Positions 1 through 10,388 of a stretch of 64,000 nt of DNA are shown here, in pieces. How positions within the stretch are numbered: the stretch's first letter is position 1; every line of letters starts with the position of its first letter. The notes below the pieces were generated by a model that saw nothing but the letters and a program-made list of their open reading frames with translations, searched no databases and was not told where the DNA came from. The position numbers and the translations under genes are program-made. The stretch comes from Schizophyllum amplum (Eukaryota; Basidiomycota; Agaricomycetes; Agaricales; Schizophyllaceae). The DNA lies in assembly GCA_007026445.1 (NCBI GenBank), contig VDMD01000059.1, positions 1 to 64,000 of the forward strand. Direction: 5' to 3'.

Positions 1-244
1 TCCACGATGAGCAAGTCCTTTGGGTCCTCGTCACGCCTTGACGGCGAGGCAAAGACGTAGCTGTCGAGTGAGTTGACGGCGGAGACGGGACACGATAAAG
101 GGTGGGACAAGACGGGCAGCTGAAGGGAGGAGAGGACCCGAAGGGAGGAAGACGAGGGGGCCGAAGGAGAAGGGATGAAGGCGAGGGGATAAAGGAGAGG
201 GGGGGGATAAGCGGGGGATTGATGCGCAACAAGGATGAGATGGG
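1..244. other. Purine-rich segment without a gene
   Basis: I find no supported gene here. The stretch is G/A-rich and lies just outside the region that matches the 3' flank of the intact PUF gene; that similarity stops near position 245. A short open frame on the minus strand has pyrimidine-biased, low-complexity codons and no domain. Confidence 0.4.
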
Positions 245-596
245 ATGAGATGGACAGCGATGGATGCGAACAGTTCAAAGTACATGAGTGCGGTGAGTGC
301 GTACGTGGATACTATGCGATGTCAATGAGCGGTAAATGCGTTGCGATGCGAGGGGAATGCGTATGGGTTCCATTATAAGTCTTGCAGTCATGGTATCGGG
401 TGAGTTGATGTCCCGTGTACGGCGAGCATACTTGTCAAGCGAAGGGTGACAAGATCAGAGTAGATGGTGACCATCAGGTCGAAGAGTCCAGAGCAAATTA
501 GTATCCATAGTAGGCGCTCTGTTGGAAACACGTCAGCCTCGGTTCGACAACGGCACGAGAACGGCGATGAGGGGGTGACATGAGTGTGAGGAGCGG

Positions 597-604
597 GGAC
601 GAGG
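597..604. repeat. 8 bp target-site duplication, left copy
   Basis: GGACGAGG here is repeated exactly at 4733-4740, immediately beyond the other end of the transposon. The corresponding intron of the intact PUF gene holds one copy of the same sequence (CCTCGTCC on its coding strand, near 18880). This supports 8 bp duplication on insertion. Confidence 0.8.
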
Positions 605-2010
605 GAGGACCGTCCCTACCAATAAGTAGATACGACCCAGTACTGGCAGGGGGTCGTATTCCAATAACACCCAGTAGTACAGTGCCTGTACTGCTGGGTG
701 GTATCTCATTGTGACCGATGTCCTTTTGTAGTAATGCAGCTAGATATTGGTTTGAATTTGTACCTACATATACCTAGGTTAAATTGTTGGCTGCTGATTG
801 TGCGCCACCTGCGTCAGCAATTTCCCTGCCCGCCGCGACACGTGCGCACAGCCACGCGCTCGGCTGGTACGGCCGCCACGCCCAACCGCCGCCGCCGCCC
901 CGCCGCCCCCGCCGCGCCCCGCCGCTCGTATCGCCCCGCCCCCTTCCTCGCCCCCCTTTCCCACACCCTTGTGACGCGTCATTCCCCAGCTGCGCCCTGG
1001 CAGCGCTGCCCTGGGCCTCCTTTGGAATGCGCTCCGATCGCCGCTCCTTGTCCCGCGCCGTCATCAGCACCGCCGGCGTCGAATCCGCCCTCGCTCATCG
1101 CCATCGCATGGGCCGCCGCATGGTAGTCCTGTCCTCGAGGTCACGCTGAAAGCTGACACGCAACCTATTAACGTGCACGTCCACGCCCTTCGCAACTACG
1201 CGCTTGATCGACAAAACTTCACCGCCGCTGACGACGCGGGCGATCGCGCCCGCGGCACGACCCCATCCACCTTCCTCGACCTCACACACCGCCTCCATGC
1301 CCCTCTCAATGACGGACTCCCCAATATACCCCGAGACAGACGCGTCCCCGCCGTATGCGCCGCGACGACATCGCAGGGCGGCGCGTACGCGGCGGATCAA
1401 CAATGATCACGTGATATCACGCGATCCATGTTCAACTTCGTTCGTAGCGCGCGCTGCGCCGTAGTCGTGTGTGACCGCAAACGGAGGCGTTGCTGTTATA
1501 TATACTTATACAATACCATTCAATGTATCTCAGCTTGATACATCGAGTAAATTCATTCAGAACTGACAGTGTGGATGATACTAACCGACCGACATAAGGC
1601 CTGATAACAAGCTCACTGCTCAGGTAAGTTTAGAGAACGAGATAGATCAAAAGAGTGATGTTTAATAGAGGTACAGGCTTGCTTTATGAGCTTAACGTTG
1701 CCCGCGCGCTGGGTGCGCGACCGCAGCGCGCTCCCGCTGGGTGCTAAACCTCGTGCTATATTATGCCTTTTGTTCTGGCTCTTTCGGTTCAGCGCTCTAC
1801 ATAAGTGTACAGTAACTGTATATGAGCTGTTCTGCCAGCGCTCGTAAGACAACTGGTTGTGGTTCATGCTCAATTGGCGGCGTCGTCGATGCGCGGAAAG
1901 TCGGGCCGACCTCCGACGAGCGCTCGTCGTCGTGCTCGGCGACATCTGTGGGTCGAAGCAGGCAAGGAAAGCGCCGCGGACAGATCGGAAATATCTCTGA
2001 CAGTCTGATT

Positions 2011-2885
2011 CACGACAGACGTTGCCGAATTCGACGGCGGGGATAATCGTAGCGTTATGGGTTGATTTATGCTACATATTCCGAGAGTATATACATAACA
2101 AATCACCACCGATGAAGACATGGGGAAATGAGTTGTATTTCGGTAGCTGTTTGGTATGTATATCCAGTAAAAAACAAAAAGGCCCATATCTGGCCGAACA
2201 CGGGACAAACCTGGGACAAACGCTGGCCGGACGCGTGACGGACGATGCCCGGCCGTGTGACGAACAAAGGGCGAACATGTGACAGATGGTGGCCGAACGT
2301 GTAACGAATGCAGGTCGGACAGAGGCCGATCTTGGGAGCCGGACGCAGGCCCATGGAGTGACGTTGAACGGCACCACGTTCTCTGGCGACCTACGCCCTA
2401 CACAGCGCGTGAACAAGCAATATTCTGCAAGGCAAACATTCAGGGCCGTCAAATTATACATACCGTTGAAGATTAGTTGTGTTTGGTGCACTGTATGGTG
2501 TACAACTCGCCAGAAAACGTGTTGCCGTTTAACGTCACGCCATGGGCCTGCGTCCGGCTCCCAAGATCGGCCTCTGTCCGACCTGCATTCGTTACACGTT
2601 CGGCCACCATCTGTCACATGTTCGCCCTTTGTTCGTCACACGGCCGGGCATCGTCCGTCACGCGTCCGGCCAGCGTTTGTCCCAGGTTTGTCCCGTGTTC
2701 GGCCAGATATGGGCCTTTTTGTTTTTTACTGGATATACATACCAAACAGCTACCGAAATACAACTCATTTCCCCATGTCTTCATCGGTGGTGGTTTGTTA
2801 TGTATATACTCTCGGAATATGTAGCATAAATCAACCCATAACGCTACGATTATCCCCGCCGTCGAATTCGGCAACGTCTGTCGTG
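2011..2885. mobile_element. Foldback (long inverted repeat) element nested in transposon copy 1
   Basis: Arms of about 385 bp (2011-2395 and 2505-2885) are near-perfect reverse complements around a loop of about 110 bp. The outer ends are CACGACAGACG and its complement. They are flanked by ATT on both sides (2008-2010 and 2886-2888), which suggests a 3 bp target duplication. Copy 2 of the host transposon is uninterrupted at the matching point (near 47215). Inside each arm, short motifs such as GGCCGAAC and GTGACG recur, as in subterminal transposase-binding arrays. No coding capacity was recognised: the open frames in the arms are mirror images of each other. The CAC end and 3 bp duplication would suit a CACTA-like or Harbinger-like element, which is only an inference. 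Confidence 0.75.
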
Positions 2886-3337
2886 ATTGTCGGGGTACAT
2901 GGCTTTCAATCCCCCTCGATCACTGAATTCAATTCGGAATTGACATCAAGTATCTGGACGGACAGTACTTGACTTGAGTGGAACTTAAAGAGTCGACAGG
3001 CATCCTGAGATCTCGGTGTGTCTTGAGGCAGAACAGTCAAGTGCTAGAGCTGTTTGTACATGGTAATAGCATACAATACAGGTGGAATGGATGTCGGGAA
3101 GCTCACAAACAATACAGAACAGATGAAAAGGACGAGAAGGGGCGTTTTGTTGGCAAACCGGGACGTCGGCAAACATGTCGGAGGTTGGAGGTCGTTACAG
3201 TCCAGGTGCGAGTCAACTCCTATATACATTCAAAGCATACAGGCATCTTACCGAGCCTTGCCGGCAGGTGAGTCAGACGCTAAACGTCGCGGACCGCGCA
3301 GCGAACGCGCGCCACAAGCGCCATTCGTGACGTGACG

Positions 3338-3544
3338 TCACCAATACCTCTTGCTTCCTCCGTCCTCGTCCTCATCGCCGACGACCGCCATGGTCGCCCT
3401 TCGCGGCTTATTCTGACTTCTTACACGCCGAAGTTTGCGCTCTAGATTCTCTAGACTCGAAGGTGCGCATCTGTGCTTGCCGCACTCGTGATACAGCTGA
3501 CGAAAATATTGAACATGCTGATGTTGTTCAACGTCTTGGACCAT
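3338..3544 (-). CDS. Small conserved frame inside transposon copy 1, unknown function
   Basis: A 68-residue frame whose first half is kept in transposon copy 2 (plus strand, from about 46570). Shared features are a VEQH motif, then FRQLYHEC and a basic stretch ending in Ala-Pro. The differing residues are few, and the frame survives between copies that differ at many bases, which hints at coding. After about 30 residues the two copies diverge in frame. No family was recognised. It may be one exon of a larger broken element gene rather than a free-standing protein. Confidence 0.3.
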   Translation of the reverse strand: MVQDVEQHQHVQYFRQLYHECGKHRCAPSSLENLERKLRRVRSQNKPRRATMAVVGDEDEDGGSKRYW

Positions 3545-4732
3545 CCCCGGCGGCGTTCATCACCTATGGACAACGCCGTTTGAGATTCCAACGCCTCTAG
3601 GGTCTGCTACTGTCCCGACTACCCATCAAATACCTCCCCACGCACAGCAATTTACGTATGCGTACGATCGGCCGGCGTGCATCCCCCCACCCTCGCCTTC
3701 CGACTCAAGCGTAGGACCGACTCTTTAGGCAAACGGTGCGTGTACCAATGTCAACTGAACCTTGCTGACTATTTGAAAGCCCCACAGCGAGCCCAGATGG
3801 CCGTCGACGAGCATGGAGCATTCCCCACCGGGAGCGCGCTCGTCCATCCCCCGCGCGCCCTATTTCTATCCACCCCTTTCCCCCTCGTCTGCCCGCCCTT
3901 CGCCCCTCCATCCACATCCCCCCTCTCCACCCACATCTGCCGCCTTGCCCCCGCTCTGCGGCGCGATCGGAACCAACGAGCACGAGACGCAATGTGCGCA
4001 CATGGCCTTCGCCTTGTCGCCGTACTCGCGGGCTCCCATGCGCGGCGTGTGCGCTTTGGACGTTCCGAAGGCATTGCGTGGGTCCTGGGATGGAGCCCCC
4101 CAGCCGACGCGCGAGCTCAGAGCGGCCCGTTCGTAGATGCGCGTCCGCGGCGTGCAGCTCATACTCGTGGTCAAAGTGTGCTAGTCGCGTGGCACGCCCG
4201 CGCGAGTCGTTGCGCGCTGCATCGATGGGATGCACAGGAAGCGCGGGGGGCACTGCGCGCGGGCTCGACGCGCTGGCGACGGCGGCAAGCGAGGGCGAGG
4301 GCGGCGGGAAACGACGGTGGCAAGCGCGGGTGCACGCGGTGGCGAGGGGCGGCGGGAGGCGGCGGGAGGTGGCGGGAAGCGCAGGTGGTGCCGGCGGCGG
4401 CGGAGGCGACGCGGCCATATCTGGGAGCTGAAACGGCGGCGGGGACAGCGCGGGCGGTGAGCAGGCGGCGGGCCCGTGCGCCGTTACCGGCGGGCCGTAT
4501 GTAGGGGTAGCATTTTACGCCTCATTTGTATGTATAATACCCATCAAATACCACTTTATTGACCATTAAGTATGAACAGCAACATATATAATTCAACGAG
4601 CCTGAGGTCATAAATCCCCCGGGGTCGTAATTCAATATTGCCAGTAATTACTGACTCAGTACAGCTGGGCAATATCGGAATACGACCCCCTGCAGCTACA
4701 GGGGATATCTCAATACGGCCCCGGCCAATGGT

Positions 4733-4740
4733 GGACGAGG
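4733..4740. repeat. 8 bp target-site duplication, right copy
   Basis: GGACGAGG, identical to 597-604; see the left copy. Confidence 0.8.
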
Positions 4741-7700
4741 AGACAGTGCAGCGAACCGATGTGCTGGGATTCTCTCGACAAGACGAGCATGAGGACGACG
4801 CCGCCAGAAGAGCCCAAACGAACGACGAACGATTCTGTCACTGTGGACAAGCAGCCCCCGCTTACAAGTCGCAGCTCAAGTGTCACTCACAAAAGCCAGA
4901 TCGAGCCGGTCTTGCAGCCCCGGAACGTAACGATATGTCCGCGGATGCAGTCGTACAACCTCGCGCGCTGGTCCTTGTCGGCCTAAGAAAGACATGAGAA
5001 TACTATCAAAACAACGATGACGACAGCGATCAAGCTCACCGTCGGGAGGATGCTCGCGAATCGCGATGAGCTGGCTGCCGGTCACCGAGAGCGCGAGGTC
5101 GACAATCATGACACGCCGAGCACTGATAACTCGCGTTAGCACAGCAAACAAGACCGCAACCACGCCCAGCGCCACTGGCGACGGCGACGTCTTCCCCGTG
5201 AAGAACAGTTGACGAATGCAGGCGTCGAGGCGATGCCGACAACGCTCGCTGACTCGCCGAGCATGAGAACAATCTCGTGCCGCCCAAGCACGCCCTCGCC
5301 ATCCACAACCACCCGCGATGATACCTCCAACACGCGCCAAACAAAAGAACCTTCACCCACGTCTTAGCAGGCTCGCACATGCGCTTGATCACCCGGTCCA
5401 GCGTATCCTTCCCGCCCTCCTTCAGCGCCTTCGTCACCGACTTCGAGCCCTGCTCGTTCGTGGCGTATTCAAGAAGTCCGGAAATCAAATGGTCGAGCGT
5501 CATCTGCCGGTGCTTGTCGGAGCCGTGCTCGAGGACTGCGAGAGGTGATAAGCATTGAGTATGAACAAGGGGGAAGACGCCAAAAGGCCAGATGAAAGGA
5601 CAGACGCAGGAGACGCGGAGAAAGCAGGAGACCTACAAGCAGCCGCGGGAGAGAGACCGCCACAGAGGAGCGTCGAGAACGAGAAGAAGCGTCCGTACAA
5701 AGGAGAACCAAGCTGAGTCCAGACGACCCAACACAGATAAACCATGCACTCACAATGCTGAACACAGTACAATCCCCACTGGTTCTTGCACACCTCACTG
5801 TACACCGCCAGCCCTTGGTGCAGGATCTCGTCCACGATCCCGTCCTTCGCCGCGTCCTCCAGGTTCTCGAAGGCGTGCTGAGGTGGACATGTTAGAAGGG
5901 TGGCGTGAACAAGGAAGTAAGTAGCCGCGAGTGGCGAACGAACGCCGAGAACGTCAAAGCGAAAACACGCCCGCCTCGAACAACAACCACTGCCTCGATC
6001 AATGATGCCCAAACGCCTCGAGCAACGAACGCGCCCGCTCGAACATCAAAGACAAACACCAAGAACAACGAACAACGGCCACGAAACGCCACCGCCATGA
6101 ACAACCACGAAACATCACCATAAACGACCAAGAACACCAAATACCAAAGCTCCCCTGACTGACAAGCTACCCGGTCTCGTGGAAAGCAAGCGCCGCCCAC
6201 TGGCCCTTGAGGGACTTGTTGACGCTGAGATGGGGGTCAGTATGGCTGCTGAGTAGACTGACCAGACTGCAAGCAAACGCGATGTACTAGGCAAGATCGG
6301 AGGAGCCAAAGGCGTCCACGAAAGCTCCATAATCTGATAATGCGCATGCGCGCGGTTAGCACCACACACGCACTCAACACAACAATGCGCCACCGCATCT
6401 CGACGACGGTCGAACACGAACCTCGGACCGACGACGGTCGAACAGCACGGGACTCGACACCCCAGGACTCGGAACAAAACGCAGAGGGAAACACGCACAT
6501 TATCCACACCAGTGCGACGCAGGCTTGTTCGCCAGCGTCTGCGCCTGATCCACCAACGTCTGCGCCGGATCCCTATGCAACAGCTCCGACACAATCAGCA
6601 GCCGGATATCCTCCTCGCGAATATCCTCCTCCAATCCAGCGCATTCTGGAATATGTGGCATCCGTAGCAGTTCGTCGCCAGCTCGACGATCCGGCCGCTA
6701 GAGTGAGAAGGATAGCGATCAGTAAGTGAGAATTATAGCGGTTAGTAGTGATGGTGTTTAGTGAGTGCACGACACCAAGTAGTCAGCGTCGGTGTTTGTC
6801 GACAGCAAGCGAGAGCAAGGGGGGGTTCGTCGAGAGCAAGGAGGCGACCACGACCGGGTACGTGCGCACGGGACGGCCCAAGACTGGGCATGTGGAAAAT
6901 CAAGACCAAAGTCACCGCATACACGACACAATCTTCCGCTTCTCATCCGCAGTCGCTGCGGCCTCGAGACAGCGCTGCACCGTCCACTTGCCAGATCTAC
7001 TGCACGGCCCAGTTGCCAGATCTACACAAAGCGAGAGTCAGCCAAGCCATCTGGCATATCAACGAGCGAAGCGGGCTATGGAGCAAGACCGACAAAAGCT
7101 ACGAAACTGACGAAAGCCACGAGACCCACGAAAGCTGCGAGATTGACACTTGAAAGCAGGAGTGACGACCACCAAAAGGAAGCAGAGATAATGACGAACC
7201 GACCTAAAAGACCATTCACGACCGAAAAGAACGCTCGCGACCAAAGAGAACAATCATGACTGAAAAGAACAATCATGACAACTAAAAGACTCACCGATGC
7301 GCCATCATCCCAACCCGCCGCGCACAGATCGCGTCCACGGTTTTGCCGCGCTCCGCCGCGTCCGCGACCTTGAGCTTCTGTTGACGCCCGCTGGTCCGAG
7401 CTCTCGACGCCCGCTGGTCCGAGCTCTTGATGATGCGGGACACGACGGCATGGTACGGCGGCGACGAAGCGTGATATGGCGGCGGCGGCGGCGACGAGGA
7501 CGGGTGCAGAAGGGTGAGAAAGTTGATTGGCTGGATGGGAAGACGCGTGAGTACTGAATTCAATGGACTAGAGAACAAACTCGACGAACTAGAGAACAAA
7601 CACGAGGACCAAAGAACGAACTCGACTCGACGACCAGAGAACGAATAGACAGCAAGAGAACGGACTCGACGAACGAGAGAACAAACTCAACGACGAGAGA

Positions 7701-7849
7701 ACAGACTCGACGACGACCAGAGAACACACTCTACGACGACCGAAGAACAAACTCGACGAGGAGAGAACGGACTCGATGAGGAGAGAAGGGACTTGTCGGC
7801 GAAGACGACCAGAGAGCATTTGGCAACGTACCTCATGCGGCGACGACAA

Positions 7850-8005
7850 GATATGCGACTAAATCTGTTGCGAGGAGTGCGACTGGTTCTGTTGCGAGGA
7901 CTGCGACTGGTCCTGTTGCGAGGAACGCGACTGTTGCGAGGACTGCGACTGGTCCTGTTGCGAGGACTGCGACTGGTTCTGTTGCGGGGACTGGTGGAAG
8001 GTAAA
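7850..8005 (-). repeat. Minisatellite, 24 bp period, in PUF pseudogene
   Basis: About six degenerate units containing TGCGAGGACTGCGACTGG. It corresponds to the Gln/Asn/Ser-rich part of the intact PUF protein (SSQQNQSY repeats, 15685-15785). Confidence 0.7.
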
Positions 8006-8309
8006 GAGGAGCGGAGCATCGCGTCGTCACCGATGCGGAGCATCGCGTCGCCGGCGAAAGGAAGCAAGCTCGAGTCGTCGGCCGCGGGAAGCAAGCCCGA
8101 GCCGTAGTCGTGGCCCGTCTTCGTGTCCTCCTCGTGGGCCGTCTTCGCGTCCTCCTCGTGGGCCGTCTTCGCGTCCTCCTCCTAAGCCGTCTTCGCGTCC
8201 TCCTCCTGGGCCATCTTCGCGTCGCGGCGGAGCCACTCGGCCGCTGCACTGCCCGCCTGTTGCCGCCGCTGCGTCTGCTGCTGCTAAATGAGAAGCGGCA
8301 GTCGAGCGA

Positions 8310-9050
8310 GATAAAGGACGGTTGCAGCTCCAGCGGAACGAGGCGACAAGACCGAGCCTCGAGGTGTCGACAGGACCAGTCCTCGAGGCGTCGACGGCAC
8401 GCATCCTCGAGTTGTCGACGGCGCCGATCATCGAGTTGTCGAGGGCGCCGATCCTCGAGTTGTCGCGGGCGTCAAACCTCGAGGTGTCGACGGGACCAGT
8501 CTGAGAGCTGTCGAGGGCGCCGAGCCTCGAGGCGTCGAGCGGACCAGTCCTCGAGTTGTCGACAAGACCGATCCTCGAGCCGTCGACAAGACCGAGCCTC
8601 GAGGTGTCGAGGGCGGCGATCCTCGAGCCGTCGAGGGCGCCGATCCTCGAGTTGTCGAGGGCGCCGATCATCGAGGTGTCGACGGGCCCGAGCCTCGAGG
8701 CGTCGATGGACTCGATCCTCGAGGTGTCGATGACACGGATCCTCGAGGTGTCGACGGGACCGATCCTCGAGTGGTCGACGACGCCAAATCTCGAGTTGTC
8801 GATGGCGCCGGTTCTCGAGGTGTCGACAGGAACAGGCCTCGAGGGACCAGTCTGAGAGCTGTCGAGGGCACCGATCCTCGAGCTATTGAGGGACCAGTCT
8901 GAGAGTTGTCGAGGGCGCCGATCCTAGAGTTATCGAGGGCTTCGAACCTCGAGGTGGAGACGGGACCGATCCTCGAGGTGTCGCGAGGTGTAGACGGGAC
9001 CGATCCTCGAGTTATCGACGGCGCCGATCCTAGAGCTGTCGAGGCGGCGG
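8310..9050 (-). repeat. Coding-derived 24 bp minisatellite in PUF pseudogene
   Basis: About 30 head-to-tail units with the core CCTCGAGTTGTCGAGGGC on the plus strand. On the minus strand most units stay in one frame and encode an eight-residue repeat of the type DNSRIGAL. The intact gene has this peptide once (IDNSRIGPID, near 15297-15325), so the array appears to have grown from a single coding unit. Confidence 0.85.
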
Positions 9051-9119
9051 ATGGGCGGCGAGTTGTACAGCGCGTGGTCGGCGAGTTGTACAGCGCGTGA
9101 GGCGTGGGGGACGAGTGGA

Positions 9120-9295
9120 ACAGCGGGGCGGCGTGCTGCTGAGTATTGGGAGAGTGTGCTGCTGAGTATTGGGAGAGTGTGCTGCTGAGTATTGGGAGAG
9201 TGTGCTGCTGAATATTGGGATAGTGTGCTGCTGGATGACGGGATAGTGTGCTGCTGAGTATTGGTAGAGTGTGCTGCTGGATGACGGGATGGTAA
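9120..9295. repeat. Minisatellite, about 22 bp period
   Basis: About seven units around GTGTGCTGCTGAGTATTGGG. On the minus strand the unit reads like the TPQHAPMF stretch of the intact PUF protein, so this too is an expansion of former coding sequence. Confidence 0.7.
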
Positions 9296-9379
9296 GTACT
9301 GCAGAATGAGAGAAGAAAACTGCTCGGACAAGGGCTCGAAGAAGTCCGGATGGAGGACATGTGCGCGGGATCGTATCTG

Positions 9380-9545
9380 GACGGTACAGCGCGTACTGGC
9401 GACGGTACAAAGCGGCCTGCGACGGTACAGCGCGTACTGGCGACGGTACAGCGCGTACTGGCGACGGTACAAAGCGGCCTGCGACGGTACAAAGCGGCCT
9501 GCGACGGTACAAAGCGGCCTGCGACGGTACAAAGCGGCCTGCGAC
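9380..9545. repeat. Minisatellite, 20 bp period
   Basis: About eight units alternating between GACGGTACAAAGCGGCCTGC and GACGGTACAGCGCGTACTGG. It derives from the segment encoding QAALYRHQQSQYA in the intact PUF gene. Confidence 0.75.
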
Positions 9546-10100
9546 TGAGAAAAGAGAGATATGATGGTCGAGAGTACGCGTATGTAGGCGATGTGGGTTC
9601 AATAAGCAAGGAGTTCTGGGAATGCTGGCAAGAAGGAAGCGAGAGCTCCTAAGAAGCCTGCAGTGCTAGATCGAGGTTCAAACAGGCCGGCGAGAGGTCC
9701 GTATGGGTGAGCAGCGGTAGGAGTGAGCACTGGGGCAGACGACACCGAGGCTAGGGAAAACTCGGGCGAGGTGGGCGACGCCTCGAAGTGAGGTTGGCGG
9801 ACGTAAGTCTCGGGGAGAGTTGAGGTTCGCAACAATTGCTCGACAGGCTGCATATATGCGTCGGCAAATGAACGGAAAAAACCGTAGAGCGCGACGCACA
9901 ATGTCTTCGGACCTCGGGTTGGCCTTCTGTCTGCCGCCACCGATGGCGCCGACGTCCCTCTCGCCAGCCCGAAACGCCCCGCCCAACGCGGCAGAACAAT
10001 ATTGCACACGTCCTCGAGAGTGACGAAGGGTGCGATGCGATTGAGGACGGAGTCGTCGGGCACATTCGAAAGCGCGCCACTCTGTCCATCGCTCGAGCAA

Positions 10101-10388
10101 AGGTTCCATATGTGTCAATGACATGCCATTCCTAATGTTTTGCATCGTACTCTCAGAGGTATGATACTCGGATTATCCTGTAGAATCGACACGATCTTGA
10201 AGGCGCAACGTAAAAGTTCGAAGTACAACTTGGGCGCCGGTGTTGAAACTCGCGCACGCACGTGCGCGACACGCCGCCGAAGCCGGGGTAAGCCGGGATG
10301 ACGCGCGCCTCGCGTCCGTCCCCAGAGATTCCTCAAATTTGATTCGCGCGTCTTTTCGCTCTCGACCACCATCGTCTTCTCTTCCAAA
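10101..10388 (+). promoter_or_regulatory. Upstream region of the porin gene
   Basis: Similarity to the PUF gene ends near 10100, so this roughly 290 bp is the porin gene's own 5' region. The last 40 bases before the start codon are pyrimidine-rich (TTTTCGCTCTCGACCACC and on), typical of well-expressed fungal genes. No clear TATA box was seen. Confidence 0.4.

Larger units (their letters stand above)
605..4732 (-). mobile_element. DNA transposon copy 1 (about 3.25 kb plus nested insert)
   Basis: The ends were set by comparison with the inverted copy at 45380-48602 and by the flanking 8 bp duplication GGACGAGG. Both termini carry a related block around GGGGGTCGTATTCC, followed by a hairpin; at the right end the 12 bp arms ATATTGCCCAGC and GCTGGGCAATAT of the other copy are mostly kept. 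The termini are not symmetrical: one end starts ACCATTGG, while the other has about 13 extra bases (ending GGTCCTC in that orientation) outside its ACCAAT/ACCATT block. Removing the 875 bp nested foldback leaves about 3250 bp, matching the 3223 bp of copy 2. No transposase was recognised, so it looks non-autonomous. An 8 bp duplication is typical of hAT, P, MULE-like or KDZ elements, and I cannot choose among them. Confidence 0.75.
245..10100 (-). pseudogene. PUF (Pumilio-type) RNA-binding gene, decayed inverted copy
   Basis: The minus strand carries the exons of the intact gene at 14344-18987 in the same order, with much of the intron sequence and about 250 bp of 3' flank. Recognisable pieces are the exon encoding LISGLLEYATNEQGSKSV near 5500-5360, the HAFENLEDAAKDGIVDEIL exon near 5880, and the last exon (AYYGY then stop) at 498-518. 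It is broken. In the exon encoding VNKSLKGQWAALA, the serine codon after HETG is TAG (6167-6169, minus strand) and the following splice donor GT reads GG. Other exons are frame-shifted or internally duplicated. Its N-terminal low-complexity part is swollen by minisatellites (7850-9540). A transposon (605-4732) splits the last intron. The 5' end, including the start codon, is missing beyond about 10100. Confidence 0.85.

Noticed and set aside
2072..2972. Pairs of similar open frames on both strands as possible divergent genes
   Set aside because: They are mirror images caused by the foldback arms; each plus-strand frame has an identical minus-strand twin.
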